Source: Hennigella sp045598825
GTDB lineage: Bacteria; Bacillota_I; Bacilli_A; Mycoplasmatales; Mycoplasmoidaceae
Reading direction: 5' to 3'
Assembly: GCA_045598825.1 (NCBI GenBank)
Contig: JAZRUX010000011.1
Span: 1-25,515 of the forward strand
DNA length: 25,515 bases
Shown here: positions 9,554-19,725 of the stretch, piece by piece
How positions within the stretch are numbered: the stretch's first letter is position 1
Layout: each line of letters opens with the position of its first letter
The notes under the pieces: generated by a model
The model's database searches: none
Seen by the model: the letters and a program-made list of their open reading frames with translations, nothing else
Told to the model about the DNA's origin: nothing
Position numbers and translations under genes: made by a program

Positions 9554-11338
9554 ATGAAAAAGATATCACAAATTATTCTTACTGGTTTAGCACCAATCAC
9601 TGCTCTAACCACAGCTAGTTTAGCTACTAGTTGTAATCCTCAACAAAGCGATGAACCGCTAATTCATGACTCAGATGTATTCTTTCGCACACCTAATTTA
9701 GCAAAGACAATAACTGTTATTGATCTTGGCAAAGTTAGTAATGAACTAAAGGATGATTTCAATACAACCTTTCAATCACTACAAGGTTTGATTGTGCAAG
9801 AAAAACAACAAGCAGAACTATTTGTATGTAGTGGAGTGTTGCACCGTGACAAATGACTATATGATATGCAAAATAAATATCATTTTGGTATCGATACTGT
9901 TAGCGAAATTGATATAAAAGATGATGCACAAGACATTTGGGATGTTCTTGATAGTTATAAAGATTTGTTTAATAGTAAGTATGTTAAATATACTAAAGCA
10001 ATTAATGAAGAATCTGCTCCAACAAGAGACAATATTTCGGTTAATAATGCCACAATGATCAGTGCTTGTGAGCATTATTTGATGGTTAGTGATAAATTGT
10101 TAGAGAAGTTTGGCGACAAATTAGAAGCTAAAGGTATCACTCAAGCTTCACCATCAATTGATCCAGAAAAACCTGCATATGAGGTTTTCACACATTTTAA
10201 AGATCAACTTGATAAACATTGATTATTAAATCAAGACCCAGTTGATTTTGCTCTTAGAGATTATGCCATTGCTGCAAAGATGCCGGTTGTTTGTGTTGGT
10301 TTGGAAGAAGACCACCGCGATGAAATTGCTGCAGCAATGGAACCAAACTCACCAATCTATGGTTGAACTCATGGATTTAATGGTGAGATTAGTGATTGTG
10401 GCCCAGAACAAGATTATTTAATTTGATCAACTACACATAAATTAAATGTTTTAGCTTCAGACCACTGTTATAACTTATCGTTCTATTCTTATGATAAACC
10501 TGACAAAGCATATAAACAACATGAACATAAAAAATTAGTAGCTAATCCAAACAAACATTATTTAGCGATTGTTATGTCTGATGGTGATAACATTCAATGA
10601 ATGCAAAATGATTTCTTGTGATCACCAGAATATTGGGGTAGTCCATATCGTGGATCATTCCCATTAAGCTGAACAATATCACCAACACCAATTGATATGA
10701 ATAATAGTATTCTTGAACAATTGTATTCAACTGCAACCGACAATGATGAAATCATTGCTGGCCCAAGTGGCTATGCTTATATTAATCCAGCTTGATATAA
10801 CCAAGATGATTTAATGCCTGCTTATCAAGATTTTGCTAAAAGAACTGCACAATATATGCATGACTGTGATATGACAATAGCTAACCCATTAGACTATAAA
10901 TATCCAAATTGACACGAAGAAGTTCCAACTGATCCAAATTGCATGATACCATACATGCAACAAGATCAGATTAAAGGTTTGATTTGATCACTTGATGGTT
11001 TGTCACTTGCTGGCCATGGATCAGTACATTGAATTAATGATAAACCATTATTAAGCTTCCGTGAAGGTATTTGAGATAACCCGAAATTGCATCAAGCTGA
11101 TATCTTAGCTCGACTTAAAAATGAGTATCCACGTGATATTCATAGAATTGATGGATATACAGCATTGGTAGTCAATGTTTGAGGACCAGAAGGCAAAATG
11201 GACAAATTAAAAGAATTTGTTGAGCAATTGCCAGATGATGTAGAACTAGTAACAATTAGTCAATTGCTTCAATTAATAAGTGATAACGTACCACACGTTG
11301 ATGCAACACCAGAAAAATATCCAGATAAATTAATGTAA
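9554..11338 (+). CDS. GxGYxYP-family putative glycoside hydrolase, surface lipoprotein
   Basis: The 594-residue lipoprotein (lipobox L-A-T-S-C, Cys27) carries the family's name motif as G-P-S-G-Y-A-Y-I-N-P at residues 403-412, and the conserved acidic block M-S-D-G-D-N-I-Q-W at 341-349. N-terminal residues about 45-320 match the first GxGYxYP domain in layout, with D-Y-A-I-A-A-K-M and later the C-terminal domain, including V-V-N-V-W-G-P near residue 538. The family is usually found next to glycan-use genes in gut bacteria and is thought to be a glycoside hydrolase, but its substrate is not known. Its place near the GH97 and GH2 lipoproteins supports a surface glycan role. The flavin reductase gene starts two bases after its stop. 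Confidence 0.85.
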
Positions 11339-11340
11339 TT

Positions 11341-11880
11341 ATGAAAAGTATTAAATTAAAAGATATTAAAATAAACCCATTTGAATTAATTGGTAATGGT
11401 TGAATGTTAATTTCAGCCGGAACCAAAAAAGCTTATAACATGATGACTGCGTCATGGGGGCATCTTGGTGCATTATGAGGTCATGGTTTAGATGGTAAAC
11501 CAACTGCTGAAATCTTCGTTCGTCCAACTAGATATACTAACAAATTTATTAAGAAAAATGATTATTTTGTTTTGTCATTCTTTAATCATAACAAGTATAA
11601 AAAAGATTTATTGTATATAGGTTCACATTCAGGTAAAGACCAAAACAAAATAAAACACACTAAACTTCATGTTGAATTTAAAGATAATTTTCCTTGCTTT
11701 AAAGAAGCTTGTTTAACATTAATCTGTAAAAAGATTTATGTTGGGAAGATTAATAAGGTAGGATTTATCGATAAAAAAATTATTAGTGAATTTTACAATG
11801 AGAAATCACCAACAATTTACAATAAGCCTGACTGGCACGATGTTTATGTTGGTGAAGTAATTAAAGCATATACTAATTAG
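11341..11880 (+). CDS. Flavin reductase-like FMN-binding split-barrel protein
   Basis: The 179-residue cytosolic protein fits the flavin reductase-like domain throughout: N-P-F-E-L-I-G-N-G-W-M-L-I-S-A-G at 12-27, Y-N-M-M-T-A-S-W-G-H-L-G at 32-43, F-V-R-P-T-R-Y-T at 59-66, V-L-S-F-F at 77-81, then Y-I-G-S-H-S-G-K-D. The family binds FMN and reduces or carries flavin with NAD(P)H. The exact partner is unknown. The start follows the upstream stop by two bases, with no separate promoter or terminator between, so it is co-transcribed and probably translationally coupled to the GxGYxYP gene. Pairing a cytosolic flavoprotein with a surface glycan lipoprotein is unexpected. Confidence 0.88.
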
Positions 11881-11881
11881 A

Positions 11882-11887
11882 TATAAT
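11882..11887 (+). promoter_or_regulatory. -10 box of the 11909 lipoprotein gene
   Basis: TATAAT begins two bases after the flavin reductase stop. A purine block GAAGGGGGG (11898-11905) serves as ribosome site for ATG 11909. No terminator separates the two genes. Confidence 0.5.
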
Positions 11888-11908
11888 TAAATGGATGAAG
11901 GGGGGTAT

Positions 11909-13513
11909 ATGAGAAAGATTAATTTATTAATTCCACATTTGGTAGTATATCTGCTACCCTTTATAACTTTATCTAACTGCAGCTCTGAACCTGAACCAGA
12001 AGAAGCTACATTTAATATCGCAAAAACTGACATGACCAATGAAAGACACGGTCAAGTTATTTTAGACTGATCGCCAAGTGGAAATGAGGTTGATATTTCC
12101 GATGTTACTTTCACATATAATAATGGTACTTCTGCTGATGTTGGAGAAATTATTCAATCTCAACCAATGACCATTCCCTTAACTTTTAGCGAAGATATTG
12201 ATGAAGATATTACTGATGGAATTTTGTCTTTCTATTGTATCGATAGTACAGCAAAGGTTCAAAGTGATAAAACTATTGACAATATCACAATTACTCGATT
12301 TGGTAGAACAACATTTACTTATGATCACACAACTATGGAATCAGAACAAAGTGGGTCGATCGTTTTAAATTATTTACCTGCCGGTGACAAAATAAGGATA
12401 GATGGTACACCGACATTAACATATCATAATAGGGAAGGTAAAAAGTTGACTGCAACTGTTTCAGTAGAAACAATAAGTGAAGGACAAATACTTTTATCTG
12501 TATCATTTGAAGAAACAGTTACTGATTCCATAACCGATGGTGTCTTAACATTTAATTATGTTAATGAAGATATAGGTTTTTCCGATACTTGCATATTAAA
12601 TAATATTGCATTTGAAGCACTACCTGTTGACTTTAGCACTACTGGTTGATCAAGAGTTATTCAACCATGCAATGATTTTGAAAACGGAATCATAAATGAA
12701 GAACAATTCTGCAAGAAATTTTATTTCACTGATAGCCAAGGCCAAAAAGTATATCCAACATCATTTGATGATTTCATTGGTCAAACAAAACGTGTAAGAA
12801 TTAATGGAAAATGACATGATACTATTGTTATAGACTACAATAAAGATCATATATCTAATACTAATAAAAATGCTGCTCTTACATTCCAATTCCATAATTT
12901 AATTAGCGATACCGATGGGAATGCTATGACTATAAAATGAGATGATACTAACAATAATTATTGAGATTCACCATTATGTGATTTTCTAAATAATGATACA
13001 GAGGATGAAACAGAAAGCGTTCTTGAATTGATTAAGGCTGATACAGGTAATGGCAATTTAGGTACATCAATCAAATCAATTAATAAGGAAGTTAATATTA
13101 AAGAAGCAGGTAGTGATGTTTATACAACATCAACAAGACCAACAAAGTTGTTTGAGCCAACGGTTAATAATATCTTTTCTGATGTAGGTATACAAAACTC
13201 AAGCCATCCATCATTTCCAAACTATCTTGACGATACACATAAACAGTTTTTAAAATGTGAAGGAAACCAATATAAATATTATCAAAATAAAATTGCTTAC
13301 CAAGCATTTTATTATGACAAGAGATATTCTGATTTAGTAATTGTAGACATTAATAAAAAATGTGATGATGGATATTGGTTAACTTCTCCATCAATCTATT
13401 TATCAAGTTATGCTTGGCATATATTATATAGTAGCGAAGAACCACCAATTGGATATGCAAATCAAAATTATTCTAATTCTAAACGTTCTGTTGCACCATG
13501 TTTCTGCATATAA
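11909..13513 (+). CDS. Lipoprotein with repeated beta domains and a DUF6273-like C-terminus
   Basis: The 534-residue product has lipobox L-S-N-C at Cys24 after a hydrophobic signal. Two related beta-rich units follow: one with E-D-I-T-D-G-I-L-S-F and one with D-S-I-T-D-G-V-L-T-F, each followed by a conserved D-N-I/N-N-I strand, suggesting an internal duplication of Ig-like domains. The last about 55 residues, with D-G-Y-W-L-T-S-P-S and S-V-A-P-C-F-C-I at the extreme end, resemble the W-L-R-S-P ... R-P-A-f tail of DUF6273 proteins found on bacterial surfaces. No enzymatic role can be assigned. The in-frame ATG at 11891 would add six residues, but the GAAGGGGGG block and the signal peptide favour 11909. 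Confidence 0.82.
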
Positions 13514-13516
13514 AAT

Positions 13517-13542
13517 AAACTAGAGAAAGACTCTAGTTTTTT
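13517..13542 (+). terminator. Intrinsic terminator after the 11909-13513 gene
   Basis: A 9-bp stem AAACTAGAG / CTCTAGTTT, loop AAAGA, then a T-run. Confidence 0.88.
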
Positions 13543-13563
13543 ATTAATAGAAGAAGTGAAATT

Positions 13564-13590
13564 AAATTAGAAATGGTGGGTTCTAGTTTT
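13564..13590 (+). terminator. Degenerate second hairpin of the ACTAG type
   Basis: AAATTAGAA (13564-13572) can pair with TTCTAGTTT (13581-13589) through one G-U pair, across an eight-base loop. It follows the intact terminator at 13517 by 21 bases and looks like a decayed copy or a back-up terminator. Confidence 0.4.
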
Positions 13591-13594
13591 AACT

Positions 13595-13600
13595 TATAAT
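13595..13600 (+). promoter_or_regulatory. -10 box of the ATP-grasp gene (near-leaderless)
   Basis: TATAAT ends nine bases before ATG 13610, with no Shine-Dalgarno between. Confidence 0.55.
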
Positions 13601-13609
13601 TTATATATT

Positions 13610-14944
13610 ATGAAAAAGAAACCAGTTGTGTTAATTGTTGAGTGTATCTCATCATCAGTTAATTATTTAAAAGATTTAGAAGAAAGAGGATATCAAGCTG
13701 TTGTTCTTGAATCTCCTATCATTCGTAAGAATCAACCAGATTGATATACATATGATATGTTTGGTGCAAAACAACCAAAAATTATTTTCCGACATGAAAA
13801 GTATGAAGATACTTTAAAAGAAGTAAAAAAGATTAATCCAGTATTAATTGTTACTGGAGCTGATCACGGTCTTGAAATCTGCATGCGTTTATCACATGAT
13901 TTAGGTTTAAAGAATAACAAATTAGAAAACCTACCAAAGATGCGTGATAAGTTTATTTCACAAGAAACTTTAAAGAAAGCAGGGATTAGATGTATTGAAA
14001 GTATTCGATACACTAATATGAAAGAAGCTATCAAATTCTTTAAAGAACATGGCAATAAAATTGTTGTAAAACCAGCAAAAGGTGTTTCATCAATTGGTGT
14101 GTCAGTTTGTACTAGTCAAGCTCAATTAAAAAAGTCAATTGCTCTTGCTAGCAGCAAGGACAATTATTGGGTAACCAATAAGCGACCAATCTTACAAGAA
14201 TTTATTGATGGGGAAGAATATATTGTCGATACAGTATCAAGTAATGGCTTAATTAAAGTATCATCAGTATACCATTATCATAAGAAACAAATTCCTGGTT
14301 ATGCTCCAGTATACTCTAAAACTTTAGCTCATAATCCAACTGAAAAAGAAATTAAACCAATTGTTGATTATGCTTTAAAAGTTGTAAAAACAGTTGGTGT
14401 TCAATGAGGCCCTGTTCATGGTGAATATAAAGTTGACAAGAAGGGACCAGTGTTAATTGAAACTAATTGTCGGATTCCTGGTGGTAGTATGCCAAATACT
14501 TTCTTGAATGCAATCTGAGGTCATCATGAAACTAATATGGTATTAGATGCATACCTTAACCCAAAGCAATTTGCTAAATACCCAAGATTAGTTAAGCCCA
14601 AAGCTTATGGTTTGTTAAAACATATTATTTTGGATAAACCAATTTATATTAGAAGAGCAACACCACATAAGGCCTTTAAAGGTATTAAGAGTTTCTTAGA
14701 CTTCAATATGGGGTTTGATGCATCAGCAGAAAACCGTTGATTGTATCGAACAATTGACTATGAAACATCAGGTGGAACAATCTTCCTAGTTAATAAGGAT
14801 AAGAAAAAATTATTAGCAGATCTTGATAGAGTTAATGATATTATCAAAAATCATTTAGACCAAATTTTTGAAATTGTTAAACCACCAAGATACAAAAAAG
14901 CTAAAGTTTATTTGCGTGATTTAGTTAATGAAAAAGGGAAGTAG
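13610..14944 (+). CDS. ATP-grasp ligase, L-amino-acid-ligase-like
   Basis: The 444-residue cytosolic protein shows a full ATP-grasp fold: an N-terminal pre-ATP domain (V-V-L-I-V-E, then L-I-V-T-G-A-D-H-G), the ATP-binding Lys154 in V-V-K-P-A-K-G, the Gly-rich loop 156-164, Q-E-F-I-D-G-E-E-Y at 196-204, and the metal-binding block ending L-I-E-T-N-C-R-I-P-G-G (Glu284, Asn286, Arg288). These enzymes join a carboxylate to an amine, with ATP giving an acyl-phosphate. Bacterial relatives make dipeptides or add amino acids to small molecules, and the substrate here is unknown. The final about 110 residues are extra to the catalytic core. It is a single-gene unit among surface genes. The ATG has no ribosome site. 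Confidence 0.87.
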
Positions 14945-14962
14945 AGTTATCTCTACTTTTTT
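14939..14962 (+). terminator. Intrinsic terminator containing the ATP-grasp stop codon
   Basis: AAGTAGAG (14939-14946), TTAT loop, CTCTACTT (14951-14958), then Ts. The stop TAG at 14942-14944 lies in the left arm. Confidence 0.85.
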
Positions 14963-14992
14963 CTTTCTATATATTTTTATTAGTAGTTTATA

Positions 14993-14998
14993 TATAAT
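14993..14998 (+). promoter_or_regulatory. -10 box of the lipase-like gene (near-leaderless)
   Basis: TATAAT ends nine bases before ATG 15008, and the gap (CTTTTAATT) has no Shine-Dalgarno. Confidence 0.55.
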
Positions 14999-15007
14999 CT
15001 TTTAATT

Positions 15008-16930
15008 ATGAAAATTTTAAAATTAATTAAGAGTTTTCCTGTTTGTGCCATGGCACTTTCTGCTACTGTACCATTAGTTACACTAGTTAGCTGTGGTGGC
15101 AACATTGTCATTATTGATCCAGAACAAAAAAATCATGAAACTAATGTCAATGGTGAAGCATTGTTTCACCTTTCATTAGTTAATGAATCAGTTGCTGCAG
15201 ATAAGATAACTGCAATTGTAGTTGATCAAGAATGTTCAAAAGGTGTAGAAGTTGAAGCTGAAGGTGTAGCTAAACCAACTGAAAAAGACCTTTATGTAAT
15301 GATTAAATTAGTTTTCTCAGCTGGTCATCAACCTTCAACTGAAGACAAAGTCAAATTTAATCTTAAATTTACTTGTGAACGTGGTGGAGCCACAATTTGA
15401 GAATCAGTTGTGTCTGGTTTAACAATCAAATATGATGATGCAGAAAAAACCACTGATAGTGATTGAGATGGTTTAACCGATGATATTGATCCAGAACCAC
15501 ATAATAACTTTTATCATGGAGTAATGGATTGTTATTGCAAACAACCGTTAGGTTTTAGTGTTAACTACCATGAACTTATCACTGCTGAACCAACTGAATA
15601 CAATGTTGAATTAGCTAAATTAGGATCAGTTTTATCAACTGATGCATATTCTCCTAATAATCTTTTAATTAATGAACAAATCTTTACAAGCAATAACCGT
15701 TTATCACGTTTAATGGGTTGCCAAGATTGAGAAGAAATCAATTTAAAGAATGAAACATGGGATACAGATAGCAATGATACAGCATACTGTACTGTTTCTC
15801 ATCATGATGTATCGTTCGAAGATAAACTTTACAAGATTGTCTTTATTTCCTTTGAGGGAACTGTAAGTAATCCTGAATGAATTAGTGACTTTGATGTAGG
15901 AATTGATGATCAAGACTACTATGAAAAAACTGGGTCACACCCAGATTGAAAAGTTAACGAAGGCAAAAATGCCTTACATACAAAAGGTGTTTGTGTTGCA
16001 AAGAATCGTATTGTCGGTCATTTAGAAGGACAAGATGGATACTTTACAAGACATAACATTAATCTAGACACAGATAATGTTATTCTATTTATCAATGGTC
16101 ATAGTCGTGGTGGAGCAATGGCTAACCTTTTATCGGCTTACTACATTGACAAGCAAGGAACTGAAGGATATCATGGTCTAAATAAAATATATGGTTATTG
16201 TTTTGCTACACCATATACGACCTATGACCCACAAGCAAAAGACGAAAAATATAAACCTATTCATTGTGTCGTCAATGCTGATGATGTTGTTGGGAAAATG
16301 CCATTAGCAAAATGAGGCACATTAAAATATGGGCAAGAACATATTTGTTATATTAGCCAGCAGCATAAAGAAGAATGAGAACAAAATTGAAGTGACTTAG
16401 ATGATGGTAATAAACACACATACTATCACTTTGATCATTTCCTAGATGACCAAGATTTGTTGCCAGTTGAAAAAAGACAAGATTTATATAACATTGATTA
16501 TGCTGACATTATTCCAGGTCAAAGTTTTATTTTAAATATTCTACCTTTTGAAACTGAAGAAGCTACATTAACAGAAATTAGTTCTATGGAAATTAGCTTA
16601 GAGAAACTACATATGGATAAATATGTTACTTTAGCACCAATTGAAGATACAGTAATTGGTGGATGAAACATTAGCTGTATTAACTGTGGTGGAGCTTTAA
16701 TATCATTAGTTTCTTGTTTCTTTGGACAAGAAGAAATAAATCCTGATGATGTGATAGCTGTATTACCAGTATTGGAAAACTATATGCCATTTGCTAGAAG
16801 ACTTATAGTTAATTTAGCTATTGCTATACTTGAATCAGAAAGCGCTAATTTTTTGGCGGATATGGGCAACTGTTGCCATCAATGTCCAACATATTATTTT
16901 GCAGCACAAAACGTTGATGAACACAATTAA
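15008..16930 (+). CDS. Class-3-lipase-like surface lipoprotein with a calcium-loop repeat
   Basis: The 640-residue lipoprotein (lipobox T-L-V-S-C, Cys29) has a beta-rich N-terminal domain, then a thrombospondin-type-3-like acidic loop D-S-D-W-D-G-L-T-D-D-I-D-P at 150-162 that would bind calcium. The alpha/beta-hydrolase domain carries the nucleophile elbow G-H-S-R-G-G (Ser366), V-N-A-D-D-V-V (Asp426 in the N-x-x-D-x-V pattern of class 3 lipases), and a His-rich segment H-T-Y-Y-H-F-D-H-F at 470-478 that may supply the catalytic His. The triad is therefore plausible but the His is inferred. The role is likely ester hydrolysis (lipid or acyl-glycan) outside the cell. A Cys-rich tail (C-C-H-Q-C) closes the protein. 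Its promoter predicts a leaderless mRNA. Confidence 0.83.
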
Positions 16931-16945
16931 AAAAGTGTGTTTTTT
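16920..16945 (+). terminator. Weak terminator overlapping the lipase-like gene end
   Basis: AACACA (16920-16925) pairs with TGTGTT (16936-16941) and six Ts end the hairpin. The stop TAA is in the loop. Confidence 0.55.
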
Positions 16946-16994
16946 GCTAATTTATGATATGATATATACTTGTATAAAATAAAGACGAAAAAAT

Positions 16995-17696
16995 ATGAAT
17001 AAAATTAAATTATTAATGCCAGTCATTGGTGTATCAGCTATTGCTGGAACAATTGTTCCAGTTGCTATTAGCTGTAACCCAGCTGACCCAGATGTACCAG
17101 TTGTTGATGCTAAAGTTACATTAAATTATGAAGAAGTATTTCTTGAATCAGGTAGTAAGGATTTTGCTTTAACTGCTACACTAGAACCAGCTGATGCTGG
17201 AGAATTAGTGTGGGAATCTGTGGGTGATTTTCAAGTTGGATTTACATCAACAGAAGACATTCTTACAAAAAAGATTGATGTCCCTGCAAAACTAGAAGAT
17301 GGTGAGGTTACAGAAATTAGAGTGTCAATAAGAGGAACTAAAATTTATGATTCTTGTATTGTTCATATTGGTACTGTGGGTGAACCTAATTATGTTAAAA
17401 TTGATAATGATGGTGGCAAAGAAGACACAAAAGAAATAGGAACTAATGTAGGAGATTATGTTCAATTAGTTGCTAGAGTGTATGATGCTGATGGTCGTGA
17501 AATAATTAATCCAGGTGCTACATTTACATGATCTATTAAAGGCAAAACATATGGATTTACAATTGATTCAAAAACTGGCAAGCTTGTTAATGCAGAAGGT
17601 CAACACGACTTTAAATTTGAAGTTGTTGTTGATTGTGTAATTGGAACCACATTTAATGTTAGCGATACCATACAGATAGTACCAGTAACAAAATAA
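16995..17696 (+). CDS. Small lipoprotein with Ig-like (Big) domains, 233 aa
   Basis: The lipobox V-A-I-S-C at Cys27 follows a hydrophobic signal. Residues about 38-125 form an Ig-like fold of the bacterial Big type: L-E-P-A-D-A-G-E-L-V-W-E-S is the usual strand before the tryptophan, and the strand V-H-I-G-T ends it. Residues about 130-233 form a second, weaker unit with A-T-F-T-W-S-I-K-G and F-T-I-D-S-K-T-G. No enzyme motif is present. It probably serves as a surface adhesin or spacer. No Shine-Dalgarno is visible before ATG 16995 (preceding bases GACGAAAAAAT). A possible TATAAA lies at 16973-16978. It converges on the CYxxMF gene, sharing its terminator. Confidence 0.82.
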
Positions 17697-17698
17697 TA

Positions 17699-17723
17699 AA
17701 AACTAGGCAAAGCCTAGTTTTTT
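17699..17723. terminator. Bidirectional terminator between convergent lipoprotein genes
   Basis: AAAACTAGGC / GCCTAGTTTT (17699-17708 with 17712-17721), AAA loop, with T-runs for both strands. It closes the gene ending at 17696 (+) and the gene ending at 17725 (-). Confidence 0.9.
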
Positions 17724-17724
17724 G

Positions 17725-19719
17725 TTATTCAAAGTGTTGGATTGTTCAACCTTCAGGAACATGAGTAATATCACGAGTATCAGTATTTAACTCTTGAGGA
17801 CAAGTAAATATCTTTTCATCTTCTTGGTTAGATGGTCGGTCACCAAATCATTGGTATGTTGCATCTATGTTTTCTTTTCAATCAGTGAAATGCACAGTAA
17901 GTTTTGCTAATTTATTGCAACTAATAAACATTTGATAATAGCACCCTTCAACTAGTTCAGTTGCTGGTAGTTCTGGTGCCTCAACTAAACTTTCACAATC
18001 TTTGAACATTCATTTATAACAAAATGGAGCAAGTTGAGTTTTTGGTAATGCTGGAGCATGAATAAGTGCTTTACATGTGGCAAACATAGATGTATAGCAA
18101 CTTTGGACTAATGGTGCATCAGGCAAATCAGGTGCTTGTGTAAGACTAGTGCAAGCACCAAACATTGAGTTGCAACAATTTTTTGCTAATTGTTTAACAC
18201 TCTTAAATAAATCATTGGGAACTGTTTCAAGGCTTTTACAACCTTGGAACATTCCAATATAGCACTCTTCTTCTAGGTTAGCTGCTGGTAAAGTAAAATC
18301 ATTACCTAAATTTTTAAACGTACAGAATGAAAACATTTTATCATAGCATCCTTTAGCAAGGCTAGTTGCTGGAAGCATTGGTATTTTCTCTAGATAATCG
18401 CAGTTTTGAAACATAAGTGAATAACAACCTTCTGCAAGTTGTGTTGCTGGTAGTTCAGGAGCAACCTTAAAATTTTTCCCACATTCTGTGAACATTGCAC
18501 TATAGCATCCTTCTTTTAATTCCATTCACGGTAATGTAATTGGAGTTTTATCCTCATATGTGTCATAAAGTGACACACAGCCCTCAAACATCCCAATAAA
18601 ACATTTTGGTTCCAATTCAGAATTAATTGGTAATTTTGGAGCATATTCTAATTTATCGCAGCTGCCAAACATTCCACCAAGACATCTTCTAGCTAATTTA
18701 ACATCACTAGGAAAAATGTTTGGATTAACTCTCTCGATATTATCACAATTTTCAAACATACTATTGTAACAATCATATTGTAGTTCTTTTGCTGGTAAGA
18801 TAAAGTCATCAGGAATAGATCTTAATCCAATACAATTATGAAACATATTTTGATAGCAACCTTTTGCTAATTGTGTTGCTTTTAATTCAATTAGTTTTGT
18901 TGGTGCTCAGCATCCTGAGAACATATATGCATAACAATTTTCTTCCATTTTGGTTGCTGGTAGTTCACAAAAGTATTCCATCTGAGTGCAATCAAAAAAC
19001 ATATCAAAATAACAACCTTGGGAAAGCTTTGTTGCAGGTAAAACTGGCGGTTCTTTAATTGGTGTATAAGAAAACATTGAATGATAACAATGTGGTGCAT
19101 CTGATAAATCTGTTGCAGGTAATTTCGGACATTTAGTTAATGCAGTGCATGAATTAAACATTCATTTATAGCAACCTTTTTTTAATTTTATGGCTGGAAG
19201 AAAATTATCATCAACTGATGTTAATTTAGCATTATTGTTAAATAAATTTGCAAAGCAATAATCACATGGTATTGTTAGCTTTTCACCTTTGCCATTATCA
19301 ATTAAGCTCATAACACTGCCTGTAATTGATACTGGACCAGAAAAGCCAATAGTCACTGACATTACATCACTTTGGTTAAAACCTTCAGGGTTGTTACCTC
19401 TAATTTTAATGTTAGAATTAGCATCAATGTGAGCACGAACAACATCTTCACCAGTTTGATGGTCTTCTAATTCTATTTTTTCTCAAGTTACACCATCATC
19501 ACGTGATATTTCAATATTTGGTATGTGCATTTTTTCTTTTATATAAGAAGGATGCTTATAAAGTTTAAAACTAAATACACAAGCCTGTTGTGTATGAATA
19601 CACATTGGTGAGCTTGGTCCAATTGGTTCAGTTGCACAGCTAGTAATAATATTTAACCCAATAAGTGAAATGGGTGTAGTAATAATTGGTATTAAAGATA
19701 ATAATATTTTCTTTTTCAT
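17725..19719 (-). CDS. Cys-framed CYxxMF repeat lipoprotein (BspA-like surface protein)
   Basis: The 664-residue lipoprotein (lipobox I-I-T-S-C, Cys28) has a beta-rich N-terminal domain to about residue 150, then sixteen recognisable copies of a roughly 25-residue unit: L-P-A-T-x-L, a spacer, C-Y-x-x-M-F-x-x-C, often x-x-L-x-x-A-P. One further degenerate copy (C-F-A-N-L-F) starts the series. The end domain H-V-P-E-G-W-T-I-Q closes it, as in similar large surface proteins of gut bacteria. The pattern is that of cysteine-framed leucine-rich repeats that stack into a solenoid for binding host or microbial partners; paired Cys may form disulfides outside the cell. TGA encodes several Trp, including in C-Y-K-W-M-F. 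Its ATG is six bases after TATAAT, so leaderless translation is likely. Confidence 0.88.
17918..19268 (-). repeat. Protein-coding solenoid repeat array (about 17 units, 65-100 bp each)
   Basis: Repeating codons for L-P-A-x-x-L and C-Y-x-x-M-F fill most of the gene. Identity is at protein level and weak at DNA level, so the array has diverged and is not a recent tandem expansion. Some units (around 18526-18846) have longer spacing and lose the central Tyr (C-L-G-G-M-F, C-F-I-G-M-F). Confidence 0.8.
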
Positions 19720-19725
19720 CTAATA

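Noticed and set aside
11891..11908. In-frame upstream start of the 11909 lipoprotein
   Set aside because: It would place acidic residues before the signal peptide, and GAAGGGGGG is placed for ATG 11909.
17918..19268. Repeat array as a CRISPR
   Set aside because: The repeats are coding units of uneven length with protein-level similarity only. There are no constant DNA repeats with unique spacers.
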